NCBI RefSeq assembly: GCF_025506355.1
Contig: NZ_JANZYP010000049.1
Coordinates: 1-64,000, forward strand
Source of the DNA: Sphaerisporangium corydalis
GTDB lineage: Bacteria; Actinomycetota; Actinomycetes; Streptosporangiales; Streptosporangiaceae
Direction: 5' to 3'
Length of the DNA stretch: 64,000 nt
Part shown: in pieces, positions 24,990 to 33,702 of the stretch
How positions within the stretch are numbered: the first letter of the stretch is position 1
Layout of the letters: each line of letters opens with the position of its first letter
The notes under the pieces: model-generated
What the model was told of the DNA's origin: nothing
Database searches by the model: none
The model's input: the letters and a program-made list of their open reading frames with translations, nothing else
Made by a program: the position numbers and the translations under genes

Positions 24990-25858
24990 TTTCGTGTTCC
25001 TTTTCTGGAGGGCCGTTGTTTTGTTCTCGCACTTACAACAATGCGGGAATCCGAGGCCCCGATCCAGATGAATGGACGGCAGCAAGCTGCCCGCCCCTGA
25101 CCACTTCCTGCCACCGCTGAACGTGACATGCGAAACCGCCGATCAGACCCACGCGCTGCCCCAGGTCAGGACGTCGACCAGCCAGGACCCGGCCCGTCCC
25201 GCCACACCGGAGATCCCGCGGTCGAAGGCACCCTTCTGGCGCCGATGTGCCCGCACAGCGGCCAAGAGCGCCCCTCAGACGCACCAGGTCCGACCCACGC
25301 AGCTTGTCGTCGCACTTGTCCTTCCAGGACGCCGTCGAGGGCACGGAACCGCAGGCGAGCATGCGCCGGGTCCTCGGCCCCCTGATGCAAGACCTGGCCC
25401 TCAGGTGGGCACCACGTGGAGCTCGACGGGGAAACACCGTGGTGGCGCTACCCGGTAGGTGGCACAGAGTGGATCCCGACGGTCGAACACCCAGGTGAGG
25501 GCACTCGCTCGGCACGCGGGCGTGGGCGACCATCCGGCCTGACAGGCCGGCGGAAGAGTGATGCGGAGGGGTGTATCGCTTCTTGCCCGGGTTCTGGTGG
25601 TGGTGGCCGATGCCGTCGATTCGTAGGTGAATCAAGAGGGTCTTAGTCGGCTTACCGGGCTGCTCTGGTATTGCTGTGACGCGGAAGTTCGATCCCGTAT
25701 GACTGGTGTGTTTCGATGCTGCGGAGTCGGTGTTGTTTAAATGGTTTGGGGAGTTTGGTTCGGTGGGTTCGGATGTGGATTCGACTATCGGATGGCGGCT
25801 ATCGGGTAGGTCGGGATTGTTTGTGGTCGGTGGTGTCTATCCGGGATTTCCTTTTTTG

Positions 25859-25987
25859 TTAGTCCCAGGTGGTGCCGGGGGTGCGGCCGAAGGTGTCCCA
25901 GGTGGTTCCGGCGGTGCGGGTGAAGGAGTCCCAGGTGGTGCCGGCGGCGCGGGTGGCGGTGTTCTTGGCGGTGGCGGTGTTCGTCAT
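25859..25987 (-). CDS. TWD-repeat peptide, copy 4 (type B, 42 aa)
   Basis: The protein is identical to copies 2 and 6 (MTNTATAKNTATRAA, then GTTWDSFTRTA, GTTWDTFGRTP, GTTWD). The leader has CAG rather than TAG before the ribosome-binding site, here AAAAGGAGC. The upstream interval is only about 275 bp. It keeps both ends of the copy 2 interval but lacks the MarR and esterase genes. Confidence 0.75.
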   Translation of the reverse strand: MTNTATAKNTATRAAGTTWDSFTRTAGTTWDTFGRTPGTTWD

Positions 25988-26633
25988 TTTCGTGCTCCTT
26001 TTCTGGAGGGCTGTTGTTTTGTTCTCGCACTTACAACAATGCGGGAATCCGAGGCCCCGATCCAGATGAATGGACGGCAGCAAGCTGCCCGCCCCTGACC
26101 ACTTCCTGCCACCCATGAAATAGACACACCGAACCACCGGACACGCCGTCGCACCGCCCCAGGTCAGGGCGTCGGCCAGCGACTGGTTGACGAGTCGTCG
26201 TGGCCGTTGATGTGGCGTCGTCGGGCCGAGTGACCGGTTCCCCACACCGACAACGACGGGAAGAGACCATGTGGCCGGGCTCGCCTTGACTAACCCGGGG
26301 GACTCGCCGCGGACGTCGACCCACCGGCAGGCGGGCGCGGGCGCTCGACCGGCGTGGCGGGCCGGCGGAAGGTGGTGCGGGAGGGGGGTGTCGCTTCTTG
26401 CCCGGGATCCTGGTGGCCGATGCCGTCGATTCCTTGGATGAATCAAGAGGGTCTTAGTCGGCTTGCCGGGCGGTTCTGGTGTCGCGGTGGTGCGGAATTC
26501 CGGTGCTGTGGAAGTGATGCGTCTCGGTGCTGTGGAGCTGGTCTGGGTTATTGGATTCGGTTAGCGGTGGAAGTTGTTCGGTGTATCAGGATTGTTTGTG
26601 GTCGGTGGTGTCTATCCGGGGTTTCTTGGTTTG

Positions 26634-26762
26634 TTAGTCCCAGGTGGTGCCGGGGGTGCGGCCGAAGGTGTCCCAGGTGGTGCCGGCGGTGCGGGTGAAG
26701 GAGTCCCAGGTGGTGCCGGCGGCGCGGGTGGCGGTGTTCTTGGCGGTGGTGGTGTTCGTCAT
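26634..26762 (-). CDS. TWD-repeat peptide, copy 5 (type A, 42 aa)
   Basis: The peptide starts MTNTTTAKNTATRAA as in copy 1 but has GTTWDSFTRTA as the first repeat, as in copies 2-4 and 6. This mosaic suggests gene conversion between cassettes. The leader carries two substitutions (AATCTGAGGCCTCG) yet keeps the palindrome (26851-26864) at the invariant distance of 89 bp and the AAAAGGAAC ribosome-binding site. Confidence 0.75.
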   Translation of the reverse strand: MTNTTTAKNTATRAAGTTWDSFTRTAGTTWDTFGRTPGTTWD

Positions 26763-27563
26763 TTTCGTGTTCCTTTTCTGGAGGGCCGTTGTTTTGTTCT
26801 CGCACTTACAACAATGCGGGAATCTGAGGCCTCGATCCAGATGAATGGACGGCAGCAAGCTGCCCGCCCCTGACCACTTCCTGCCACCGCTGAACGTGAC
26901 ATGCGGAACCGCCGATCAGACTCACGCGCTGCCCCAGGTCAGGACGTCGACCAGCGGGTATCCGACCCTGGCCCGACGCACCGGCGAGCTCCTAGTAGAA
27001 GCGGCACTCCGGTGCCGATCTGCTCGTACAGAGGGGTAGAGGGCTCCTCAGGGCCGTGAGGCCCGCCCTCGCGGCGTCTACACAGCCCGCATGCGCATCC
27101 TCCACGGCGCCGCGCCCGTCATTTCAAGACGCGGTCTGGGCCCACGAGTCCCGAGCCGGCACGCGCCAGCCCGGCCGCCTGCTCCAGGGCCGTGCCTCAG
27201 GTGGGCGTCGCGCGGATCCCGCCGACAGAACGCCCAGGTGACGAAGCTCGACCGCCACGCGGGCGCGGGCCATCGTCAGGGCGTGACGGGTCGACGGAAG
27301 GCGATGCGGGAGGGGTGTCGCTTCTTGCCCGGGATCCCGGTGATGGTCGCCGATGCCGTCGATTCCTTGGGTGAATCAAGAGGGTCTTAGTCGGCTTGCC
27401 GGGCGGTTCTGGTGCTGCCGTGGTACGGAATTTCGGTGCTGTGGAAGTGGCGTGTTTCGATGTGTTGGAGTTGGTATGGGTTGTCGGATCTGCTTATTAG
27501 GTGAAGGTTGTTTGATGGGTCGAGATTATTTATTGGTGGTGATGCGGATTGTTTCTTGGTTTG

Positions 27564-27692
27564 TTAGTCCCAGGTGGTGCCGGGGGTGCGGCCGAAGGTG
27601 TCCCAGGTGGTTCCGGCGGTGCGGGTGAAGGAGTCCCAGGTGGTGCCGGCGGCGCGGGTGGCGGTGTTCTTGGCGGTGGCGGTGTTCGTCAT
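27564..27692 (-). CDS. TWD-repeat peptide, copy 6 (type B, 42 aa)
   Basis: The peptide is identical to copies 2 and 4. As in copy 2 the leader has TAG before AAAAGGAAC, giving independent support for the ATG at 27692. It is the first cassette in the direction of transcription. Homology stops about 150 bp upstream of its leader, where the unrelated secreted-protein gene begins. A CCCCAGGTCA element, present upstream of the other copies as well, is kept near 27882. Confidence 0.75.
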   Translation of the reverse strand: MTNTATAKNTATRAAGTTWDSFTRTAGTTWDTFGRTPGTTWD

Positions 27693-28092
27693 TTTCGTGT
27701 TCCTTTTCTAGAGGGCCGTTGTTTTGTTCTCGCACTTACAACAATGCGGGAATCCGGGGCCCCGATCCAGATGAATGGACGGCAGCAAGCTGCCCGCCCC
27801 TGACCACTTCCTGCCACCCATGAAATGGACGTGGCGACCTACCTCGTCGAGACGTCCCGGCCCACGCCACGGGCCCGCACATAACCCCAGGTCAAGCGGA
27901 GGGTTCAAGCACGTGGCGGTGTCTACCTGACCGACCTCTCGGTAGCCCGCTCCCGTGGGCGGAGCGGCTGCCGCGTCCGGCACGTTTGGCCGGGAGAGGG
28001 AGCTCCAGGTGAGTTCGGTGGTCAACCGTGTGCGGGGAGTCGCCGTCTACTCTGCGCACCTATCCGCACATCTGTACAAGGAGTTCCTTCTC

Positions 28093-28356
28093 GTGCGCTT
28101 TCGCTCAACTACATCCGCATTTCTGTTAGCCGGCGGCCTGCTGCTCACCCCGGTCGCCACCTCGGCGGCCCAGGCGTCCACGGCCGTCGCGGCCTGCAAG
28201 TACCGCCAGTCGGGCAACCACTGGGTGTGCATCACCCCCGGCGCTTTCTGCCCGGCCGCCGCGCACAAGAAGTACGGTTACGCCAAGGTCACCAACCGCA
28301 GATACCGCTGTACCTTCGCCAGTGGCGACATCCGCTGGAGATGGCACCGCGCCTGA
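28093..28356 (+). CDS. Small secreted four-cysteine protein (87 aa)
   Basis: The 87-residue protein starts at GTG 28093 behind AAGGAG. Residues 1-28 are a signal peptide (RFRSTTSAFLLAGGLLLTPV, cleavage near ATSAAQA). The mature domain of about 58 residues has four Cys (ACKYRQSGNHWVC, PGAFCP, RRYRCTF), likely two disulfides, and is basic with several Trp and Tyr. GNHWVC...PGAFCPAAAH...YGYAK is a pattern I recognise only as a small actinobacterial secreted protein of unknown role. It stands alone, followed by a terminator-like hairpin. Confidence 0.75.
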   Translation: MRFRSTTSAFLLAGGLLLTPVATSAAQASTAVAACKYRQSGNHWVCITPGAFCPAAAHKKYGYAKVTNRRYRCTFASGDIRWRWHRA

Positions 28357-28379
28357 CGTGCCGGCGGAATGGATATCAG

Positions 28380-28417
28380 GGGCCGGAGTAGTGCCGCAGG
28401 GTGCGCCACTCCGGCCC
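28380..28417 (+). terminator. Hairpin after the four-cysteine protein
   Basis: GGGCCGGAGT (28380-28389) pairs perfectly with ACTCCGGCCC (28408-28417), with an 18-nt loop, 24 bp past the stop. It lies 41 bp before the next start. Confidence 0.75.
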
Positions 28418-28457
28418 TGTCCGTGTTCCGCACGACTCACCGGGGGCAGGCAGACTG

Positions 28458-29303
28458 ATGAGGGCCAAGACGCTACTGATCGCCGGTGTCGTGGCGTTGT
28501 GCGGCACCCTGTCGGTGTCCGTGCTCGCCACTCGAGCCGACCAGCCCCGTTCGCTCGGGTGCGAGCGTCTCCGGCTGGTCGCGCTCAACGCGTTCACCGT
28601 GACCAATCCCGACTACGCCGTGGACTCGGGGGCAAGCGACGACGAGCAGGACTGCGGGCCCGCTCCGGGCATCGTCAAGGTTCAGGTGCGGGCCAGGATG
28701 GCGATGGACGATCCGCCCGGTTGGTCCTACGACATCCATCAGGAGTCCTCTTCGGCGCTGTCGGTGCCGCTGGTCAAACCCTGGAGGATGACCGGCATCC
28801 TTGCGGAGATCGACCAGCAGGATCCGGTGTACGACGAATACGGTGACGCGGTCTCCTACCTTCACAAGGCCGGCGGTGATTCGGTGCTCAAGAGCTCCGC
28901 CGTCCAGGTGGTCGTCTTCCTGAAGAAGCCCGTTCCGGAGTCGTCGGCGACGAGGATCTGGCGGAACCCTGAGGTGGTCTTCCTCTCCGGAGCGCGAGGG
29001 GGAAAGCCTCTCGCCTGGGAGCCGTCGATCTGGTGTCGTTTCAGGGGGTTCGACACGTGCGCATCGAAAGGAAGCGCGGAGCCGCTGACGACGGAGTTCC
29101 GAGAATGGGTGTCCCTGCTGAAGCCCGAGGACGCACCCGCGCTCACCGGATTCGGGCTGAGTCTCAATGAGCTGCGGGATCACGCGGCGAAGGGACTGAT
29201 CCACGGATTCGTCGCCAGGAACCTCCCGGGCACCCTCGAGAAACTCGTCACCGACCCCCAGATACTCGCGGCCTACATCACGGACATCCGCCCACCCCGG
29301 TGA
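28458..29303 (+). CDS. Secreted or membrane-anchored hypothetical protein (281 aa)
   Basis: The 281-residue protein has an N-terminal signal or anchor (MRAKTLLIAGVVALCGTLSV). The exported part has four Cys after the signal (LGCERL, EQDCGPAP, WCRFRGFDTC) and no repeats. I do not recognise the family. ATG 28458 is preferred over an in-frame start 19 codons earlier, which would fall in the preceding hairpin. It lies downstream of the four-cysteine protein in the same direction, but the hairpin argues for separate or attenuated transcription. Confidence 0.65.
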   Translation: MRAKTLLIAGVVALCGTLSVSVLATRADQPRSLGCERLRLVALNAFTVTNPDYAVDSGASDDEQDCGPAPGIVKVQVRARMAMDDPPGWSYDIHQESSSALSVPLVKPWRMTGILAEIDQQDPVYDEYGDAVSYLHKAGGDSVLKSSAVQVVVFLKKPVPESSATRIWRNPEVVFLSGARGGKPLAWEPSIWCRFRGFDTCASKGSAEPLTTEFREWVSLLKPEDAPALTGFGLSLNELRDHAAKGLIHGFVARNLPGTLEKLVTDPQILAAYITDIRPPR

Positions 29304-29481
29304 CCTCGCCGACTCCGGGCATCATCGTCTGGCCATGACGACCTGCCCAAGTTCCCCGGTGAAGCGTTGGTGAATGCGGTCATGCTCATTCGTAGGCGAC
29401 GCCGGAGGTGAGGGTCGATTCGGGGGTCGAAGGGGGCGGAGCCCCCGGGGAGATTGACCGGAGCGAAGCGGAGGACCATGG
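29304..29481. other. Convergent intergenic region
   Basis: About 180 bp between converging genes. It contains GGGGGCGGAGCCCCC (about 29429-29443) and alternating GGAGCG/AAGCGGAGG motifs. No gene seen. Confidence 0.45.
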
Positions 29482-29512
29482 AAGGCCCCTCGTGGTGGTC
29501 GCGAGGAGCCTT
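29482..29512 (-). terminator. Terminator of the 5'-nucleotidase gene
   Basis: AAGGCCCCTCG (29482-29492) pairs with CGAGGAGCCTT (29502-29512) with one mismatch, 14 bp past the minus-strand stop codon. Confidence 0.75.
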
Positions 29513-29525
29513 CGGGGGTTGGCGG

Positions 29526-31298
29526 TCAGAAGACGGGGACGCCGGCGCGGGTGAGTTTCCAGTTGGGGTCGGCGAAGGTGGCGGGGTCGATGGTGCCGGA
29601 GGCGGTGGCGTACTCGATGAGGGCCTGCCGGATCTCCACCTGGGCGTTGTAGACCACCGGGGCGTCCTTGACGTGCGGGAACCCGCCGCCGCCCGACTGC
29701 CGGTAGTTGTTGATCGCCACGACGAACTGCTGGTCGGCGGCGACCGGCTGCCCGCCGTAGGACAGGCCGGTGATGCGCTGCCCGGCCGGCTGGGCGATGT
29801 CGATGTCGTAGGTGACGCCGGAAAGCTGGTCGTAGTTGTAGTCGGGGGTGCCGCCCGCGTTGGTCAGGGTGGCGAGGTCAATGGGCGCGCCGGGGGCGAC
29901 CTGGGCGAAGTACTTGGCGGAGTACTCCAGGTAGTCCTTGATCTGGGCGCCGGTCAGCTTGACGGCGAGGAGCGTGTTGTCGTACACGTACAGGCCCGCC
30001 ATGTCGCGGACGCTCACCGGTCCGGCCGGGAAGACGGCCGAGCGGCTGAACGGCGCGGCGATCGACAGCACCGGCAGCGAGGCGTCGGCCGTGCCCGCGA
30101 CCGCCTTGGTGACCAGGTCGGTCTGCACCTTCTGGATGTAGTCGAGGATCGGGGTGTCCTTGTACGGGGACTCCGCCGCCGACAACTGCTCCTTGGACTG
30201 GGCGATGACCTGGTTGACGTAGCCCACCGTCTTGTCGTGCTGGTTCTTCATCAGCGCGACGATCTTGGGGTCTTCGGCGACCGTGTTGGTGTTGACCGTC
30301 GTCGAGGACTTGCCCGTGACGGCCCACCTGCCACGCTGTTTGGCCAAGGTGAAGTCGACGACCGACAGGCGCTGGCCCCACTTGCTCGGCTCGGTGAGCA
30401 GCACCTGCTGCCCGGTCACCTTGTTGGTGACGAACCGCTGCGGCACGTCGTTGTGCGCGTGGCCGAACAGGACGGCGTCGATCCCGGGGACCTGCTCGGC
30501 GACCAGTGCGGAGGCGTTCTCGACCGGGAGGTCCGAGCCGTAGGACGACAGGCCGTTGTCGCCGGCGTGCGCGGTGACCAGGACCACGTCGGCGCCGAGG
30601 GCACGGATGACCGGCACCCACTTCTTGGCGCTCGCGACCAGGTCGAGGAACTTGAGCTTGCCCTCGACGTTCCCCTTGTCCCAGATGGCGATCCCGGGGT
30701 TGGTGAGGCCGAGCACGCCGACCTTGACGGGCCGCTCGCCCTTGACCTTCATCGTCTTGATGATGAAGGGGAGGTACGCGGGCAGGCCGCTTTTGGCCGA
30801 CACGGCGTTCGCGCCGAGCACCGGCGCCTTCATCTGCTTGATCCACTTGGCGAGCAGCGGCAGGCCGTAGTTGAACTCGTGGTTTCCGAGTGTCACCGCG
30901 TCGTACCCGATGGCGTTCATGGCCTTGGCCATCGGGTGGGTCTTCCCGGTCTCGGTGACCGGCTCGACTTTGGCGTAGTAGTAGTCGAGCGGGGTGCCCT
31001 GGATGGTGTCGCCCGAGTCGAACAGCAGCGTGTGCCCGGCGCTCCGGTCGGCGCGGATCTGGTTGACCAGGGTGGAGACCTTCGCCAGGCCGACGTCGTT
31101 GTGGGTGCTGTCGTCGAACTCGGTGTTCTTGAAGTAGTCCCAGTTAAGGGCGTTGCCGTGGATGTCGGAGCTGGCCATGACGGTGATCTTCACCGTGTGG
31201 TCGGGCGTCACGGAGGCGGACGCCGCGGGCGCCAGCAGGCCGAGGGCCACGGCGACGGCGGCACCGGCGGGGAGACCCCGGCTGAATCTGGAACTCAT
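29526..31298 (-). CDS. Secreted bifunctional metallophosphatase/5'-nucleotidase
   Basis: The 590-residue protein has a signal peptide (MSSRFSRGLPAGAAVAVALG, cleavage near ASA), an N-terminal calcineurin-like metallophosphatase domain and a C-terminal 5'-nucleotidase substrate-binding domain (from about residue 370). Metal-ligand motifs are complete: ASSDIHGN, SGDTIQGTP, LGNHEFNYG, VTAHAGDNG and GHAHNDVP. It should release phosphate and nucleosides from extracellular nucleotides or cyclic nucleotides. The substrate domain has YDNTLLAVKLTGAQIKDYLE and INNYRQSGGGGFP. The first copy of the 48-bp direct repeat lies 13 bp upstream of its start, in promoter position. Confidence 0.92.
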   Translation of the reverse strand: MSSRFSRGLPAGAAVAVALGLLAPAASASVTPDHTVKITVMASSDIHGNALNWDYFKNTEFDDSTHNDVGLAKVSTLVNQIRADRSAGHTLLFDSGDTIQGTPLDYYYAKVEPVTETGKTHPMAKAMNAIGYDAVTLGNHEFNYGLPLLAKWIKQMKAPVLGANAVSAKSGLPAYLPFIIKTMKVKGERPVKVGVLGLTNPGIAIWDKGNVEGKLKFLDLVASAKKWVPVIRALGADVVLVTAHAGDNGLSSYGSDLPVENASALVAEQVPGIDAVLFGHAHNDVPQRFVTNKVTGQQVLLTEPSKWGQRLSVVDFTLAKQRGRWAVTGKSSTTVNTNTVAEDPKIVALMKNQHDKTVGYVNQVIAQSKEQLSAAESPYKDTPILDYIQKVQTDLVTKAVAGTADASLPVLSIAAPFSRSAVFPAGPVSVRDMAGLYVYDNTLLAVKLTGAQIKDYLEYSAKYFAQVAPGAPIDLATLTNAGGTPDYNYDQLSGVTYDIDIAQPAGQRITGLSYGGQPVAADQQFVVAINNYRQSGGGGFPHVKDAPVVYNAQVEIRQALIEYATASGTIDPATFADPNWKLTRAGVPVF

Positions 31299-31310
31299 GC
31301 CGGGGACCCT

Positions 31311-31358
31311 AGTCAGGCGAGGTTACCCGCGGGTCACAGGATTCTTATGGACCAGGTC
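31311..31358. repeat. 48-bp direct repeat, left copy
   Basis: The 48 bp starting AGTCAGGCGAGGTTACCC and ending TTATGGACCAGGTC are repeated perfectly at 34811-34858, exactly 3500 bp away. The repeat contains TTACCCGCGGGTCA, whose core ACCCGCGGGT is a palindrome. The two copies bracket three lower-GC genes, as attachment sites or insertion duplications would. Confidence 0.9.
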
Positions 31359-31795
31359 ACCTTGATGAACGTCGCACAGCGGCGCGGCCGTCTCCACGTG
31401 GATCAGGCCTGGAGGAGCGAGCGGTCCGGTATGACTGCGAACCAGGGGCCCGCCAGATCCTCAACAGGCCGGGTGGCCTGAATCGGTTCCATCGACGGCC
31501 CACGGTGTCGCGATGAACTCACAGCGCCCGGCTACCGTCGCCTTCAGCGCGGGCCGGCACGATCCACGCACGCAGCCGATGGGGCGCTCGTGGCGGTGCG
31601 CGGGGGGACGGCTTCCTCTGGTCGATCAGCTCACCGTCGGCGCCGTGGCGTTGGTCGGCCCTGTGATGACCGCTGATTTGGCCAGCCCGCTCATGGAATT
31701 CACCATTACATCTAAGCAGATGGGCGTGGTCCGGAGTATCAGGCCGATAATCGCTTCATCGCTGTTGGATCACCGATTTGGCATATCATGTCACG
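31359..31795. other. Left flank of the island, no gene seen
   Basis: These 437 bp carry no supported gene. A 129-codon open frame (31513-31902) overlaps the next gene, has no ribosome-binding site and has a composition unlike a real protein. GC falls steadily from left to right (TTCACCATTACATCTAAGC near 31700). Confidence 0.45.
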
Positions 31796-32518
31796 ATGGT
31801 GCTTGGATACGATGTGGTCACAAAAGCACTCATTTCGGTCTTCGCTGTAGTCGCCAGTTCGGCTTGCTCTTTCGGAGGGGTCCAGCCGAATCCTTCGCAT
31901 AGCAGTACCGCTTCCCCATTGGCCACACCGCGCGACGCTTTACCTGTGCGGGCCGACCAGGAAGCGGCCAGGGCCGCGGTGTTGCGCCTGAAGGACCTCG
32001 GGAAAGGATTCCAGGGGTTGCCATATATGACCAACCCGAGGGCCGGGCAGGATGAGCAGGCCCTGAGCACGTGCCTTGGCGGCCCACCACCCAGACAGCA
32101 TGAAACGGCGCGTGCATTCTCCTCCCAGTTTGTCCGCGACGACGGCAGGCGCGTCCAGGCGAGCGTCACCTTCGCGGACACTGCGGAAAGGGCGGCCGCC
32201 GACCTTCGCGACCTGCGGGGCGCGAAGGCGATTTCCTGCCTCAAAGATCTCATGATCAAGCAATTACGCCGCTTGTCCTATGAGTTGCACGGTATCGATG
32301 TCGTGCCCATCTCCCCGATCACTGACCTGCCCGACGTGGTGGCTTACCGCTTCACTGTCGTCATCGACGTCAACGACCAGGACATCACACAAATCATCGA
32401 CCTCATATCCGCCATACGAGGCCGAGCCGAGGTGCAGGCGACATTTCAGGACGTGAATGAGCCCGTGGAGTCATCGTTGGAGAGTCGCGCCATGCTCGCG
32501 ATGCTCAACCGGTTGTGA
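31796..32518 (+). CDS. Putative lipoprotein with sensor-like domain (240 aa)
   Basis: The protein has a hydrophobic start (VVTKALISVFAVVASSAC) with a possible lipobox at SSAC, then a Ser/Thr/Pro linker and a single domain (VRADQEAARAAVLRLKDLGK to the end). The layout AAVLRLKDLGKGFQG...CLGG...FADTAERAAADLRDL...CLKDLM resembles extracellular sensor-like lipoprotein domains of actinobacteria (PknH-C/LpqN-like). The gene product at 33703 has the same opening pattern (AALLRTSDLPRGFRE) and is probably a distant paralogue. The start is uncertain (ATG 31796, GTG 31799 or GTG 31814). GC is clearly lower than in flanking genes, consistent with transfer. It converges with and overlaps the next gene by 14 bp. 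Confidence 0.65.
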   Translation: MVLGYDVVTKALISVFAVVASSACSFGGVQPNPSHSSTASPLATPRDALPVRADQEAARAAVLRLKDLGKGFQGLPYMTNPRAGQDEQALSTCLGGPPPRQHETARAFSSQFVRDDGRRVQASVTFADTAERAAADLRDLRGAKAISCLKDLMIKQLRRLSYELHGIDVVPISPITDLPDVVAYRFTVVIDVNDQDITQIIDLISAIRGRAEVQATFQDVNEPVESSLESRAMLAMLNRL

Positions 32519-33665
32519 CGGTCCACCTCAGGGATTTGACCAGGTTTTCCAGCGCGACGACCACTGATGATGCGCCCGCGCCGACGACGGCTCCTAGGAG
32601 GAAGTTGATGGTCTGCTGCTTGGCCTCCTCGTCCAGGTCGGTCCTGCGCAGGACGGCCCGGATGGATTCGCTGCTCTCCCAGGAGAGCTTCGTGGGGTCC
32701 GCCACATCAGGAGACGCCAGGTCGATACGGTATCCGGCAGGGTTCCTCCCCGCGTTCACGTTCACCTGGAAACGATCGGGACGCTGCCACCTACCGGGTA
32801 TACCGATGTCGATGGCTCCCGGTTTCTTCGGGAAATCGAACAACGGCGACAGATGGACCCGGCCGTAGCGGGGCAGGGCGAGCGTGAAAATCGCTCTGGA
32901 TCGGGACACGACCGCGACCGGCACCCAGCCGCTGATACTTGCGACGCCTACCTGTCCTTTGAGATTAGCCGGATATGTCGTCCCAGAGATGATTTGCACC
33001 TTCTTGCGCGGATTGGCGGCGAAAGGTGGATCCCCAGCCCACGCTGGGACTATCTCCGCGCCGGGTGGTATGACGGTGGTCCCAGGGTCGTGAGGATCGG
33101 CGAACGCCGCATCGCCGTACAGCACCAGTGCCCATTTAACCGGCTTGGCCTTCTGCTCCAAGAAGATGATGTCAATCTGCACTTGAGAGCGTCCCGCCCG
33201 CACACCGGTAGGCGAGAACGACACGGCAACGCTGGCGGCCACCTCGGGCCGGTCGGTGTACAACTCGCCCGCGCCCTCCACGATGGGCGGCTTCGGTGGG
33301 CTGGCCGTCGCGACGTAGATGGAGTAGGAAATGCCCACCAACACCCCGCCGAGGGTGACCGAGGTGATGAAATACCTCGGCCTTTCCGAACCGGACCAGC
33401 TCAGCCGCCGTCGGCGGAGCGCAGTGACCGCGCCGCTCGCCCTGTTCCAGCCCTCCCGAAATCGGTGCTCCGCCCACGCCGCGATCGCGGCCGACAGTGC
33501 CCGCACCCGCTCCTTCAACGACGCGCATGCGACTCGCATGACGTCAAGTCGGCGACGCGTCCATCCCGGCAGACGGCCGGCGCCGCTACGAATTCCGAGC
33601 ACGGCCCGGCCGGCCGTTCGGGTGAACCGGGTCACGGCTCTGGCCGCCAGACGCAATATGCTCAT
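32505..33665 (-). CDS. Hypothetical single-pass membrane protein (386 aa)
   Basis: About 115 Arg-rich cytoplasmic residues (RTAGRAVLGIRSGAGRLPGW, FREGWNRASGAVTALRRRRL) precede one membrane helix (YFITSVTLGGVLVGISYSIY) and an exported beta-rich domain of about 220 residues. A second hydrophobic stretch occurs near the C-terminus (INFLLGAVVGAGASSVVVAL). I do not recognise the family. The start may be ATG 33665 (MSILRLAAR) or ATG 33689; neither has a strong ribosome-binding site. It follows the 33703 gene on the same strand, so the two may be co-transcribed. It lies within the direct-repeat-flanked segment. Confidence 0.6.
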   Translation of the reverse strand: MSILRLAARAVTRFTRTAGRAVLGIRSGAGRLPGWTRRRLDVMRVACASLKERVRALSAAIAAWAEHRFREGWNRASGAVTALRRRRLSWSGSERPRYFITSVTLGGVLVGISYSIYVATASPPKPPIVEGAGELYTDRPEVAASVAVSFSPTGVRAGRSQVQIDIIFLEQKAKPVKWALVLYGDAAFADPHDPGTTVIPPGAEIVPAWAGDPPFAANPRKKVQIISGTTYPANLKGQVGVASISGWVPVAVVSRSRAIFTLALPRYGRVHLSPLFDFPKKPGAIDIGIPGRWQRPDRFQVNVNAGRNPAGYRIDLASPDVADPTKLSWESSESIRAVLRRTDLDEEAKQQTINFLLGAVVGAGASSVVVALENLVKSLRWTVTTG

Positions 33666-33702
33666 GTGGGCCTGGCGGTGACTCGGCATTCGGAGCAGCG
33701 TG

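Larger units (their letters stand above)
21298..27818 (-). repeat. Array of six repeated peptide cassettes
   Basis: Six conserved blocks occur at about 21298-21806, 22223-22703, 24571-25115, 25571-26113, 26389-26887 and 27315-27818. Each has, read on the minus strand, the palindrome GGCAGCTTGCTGCC exactly 89 bp before the start codon, a nearly invariant leader, a 42-codon gene and a conserved 3' element containing GCCGACTAAGACCC. Blocks 1, 3 and 5 share one kind of upstream interval (type A, 360-410 bp). Blocks 2, 4 and 6 share another (type B, with ATTTCATGGGTGG before the leader). No transposase or integrase is present. Confidence 0.92.

Noticed and set aside
21298-27818. CRISPR array or integron cassette array
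   Set aside because: Repeat units are about 500 bp with coding content and unequal intervals. There are no short repeats with unique spacers, no attC-like ends and no integrase or cas genes.
31513-31902. 129-codon frame at the left of the island
   Set aside because: No ribosome-binding site, overlaps the lipoprotein gene, and no domain pattern.
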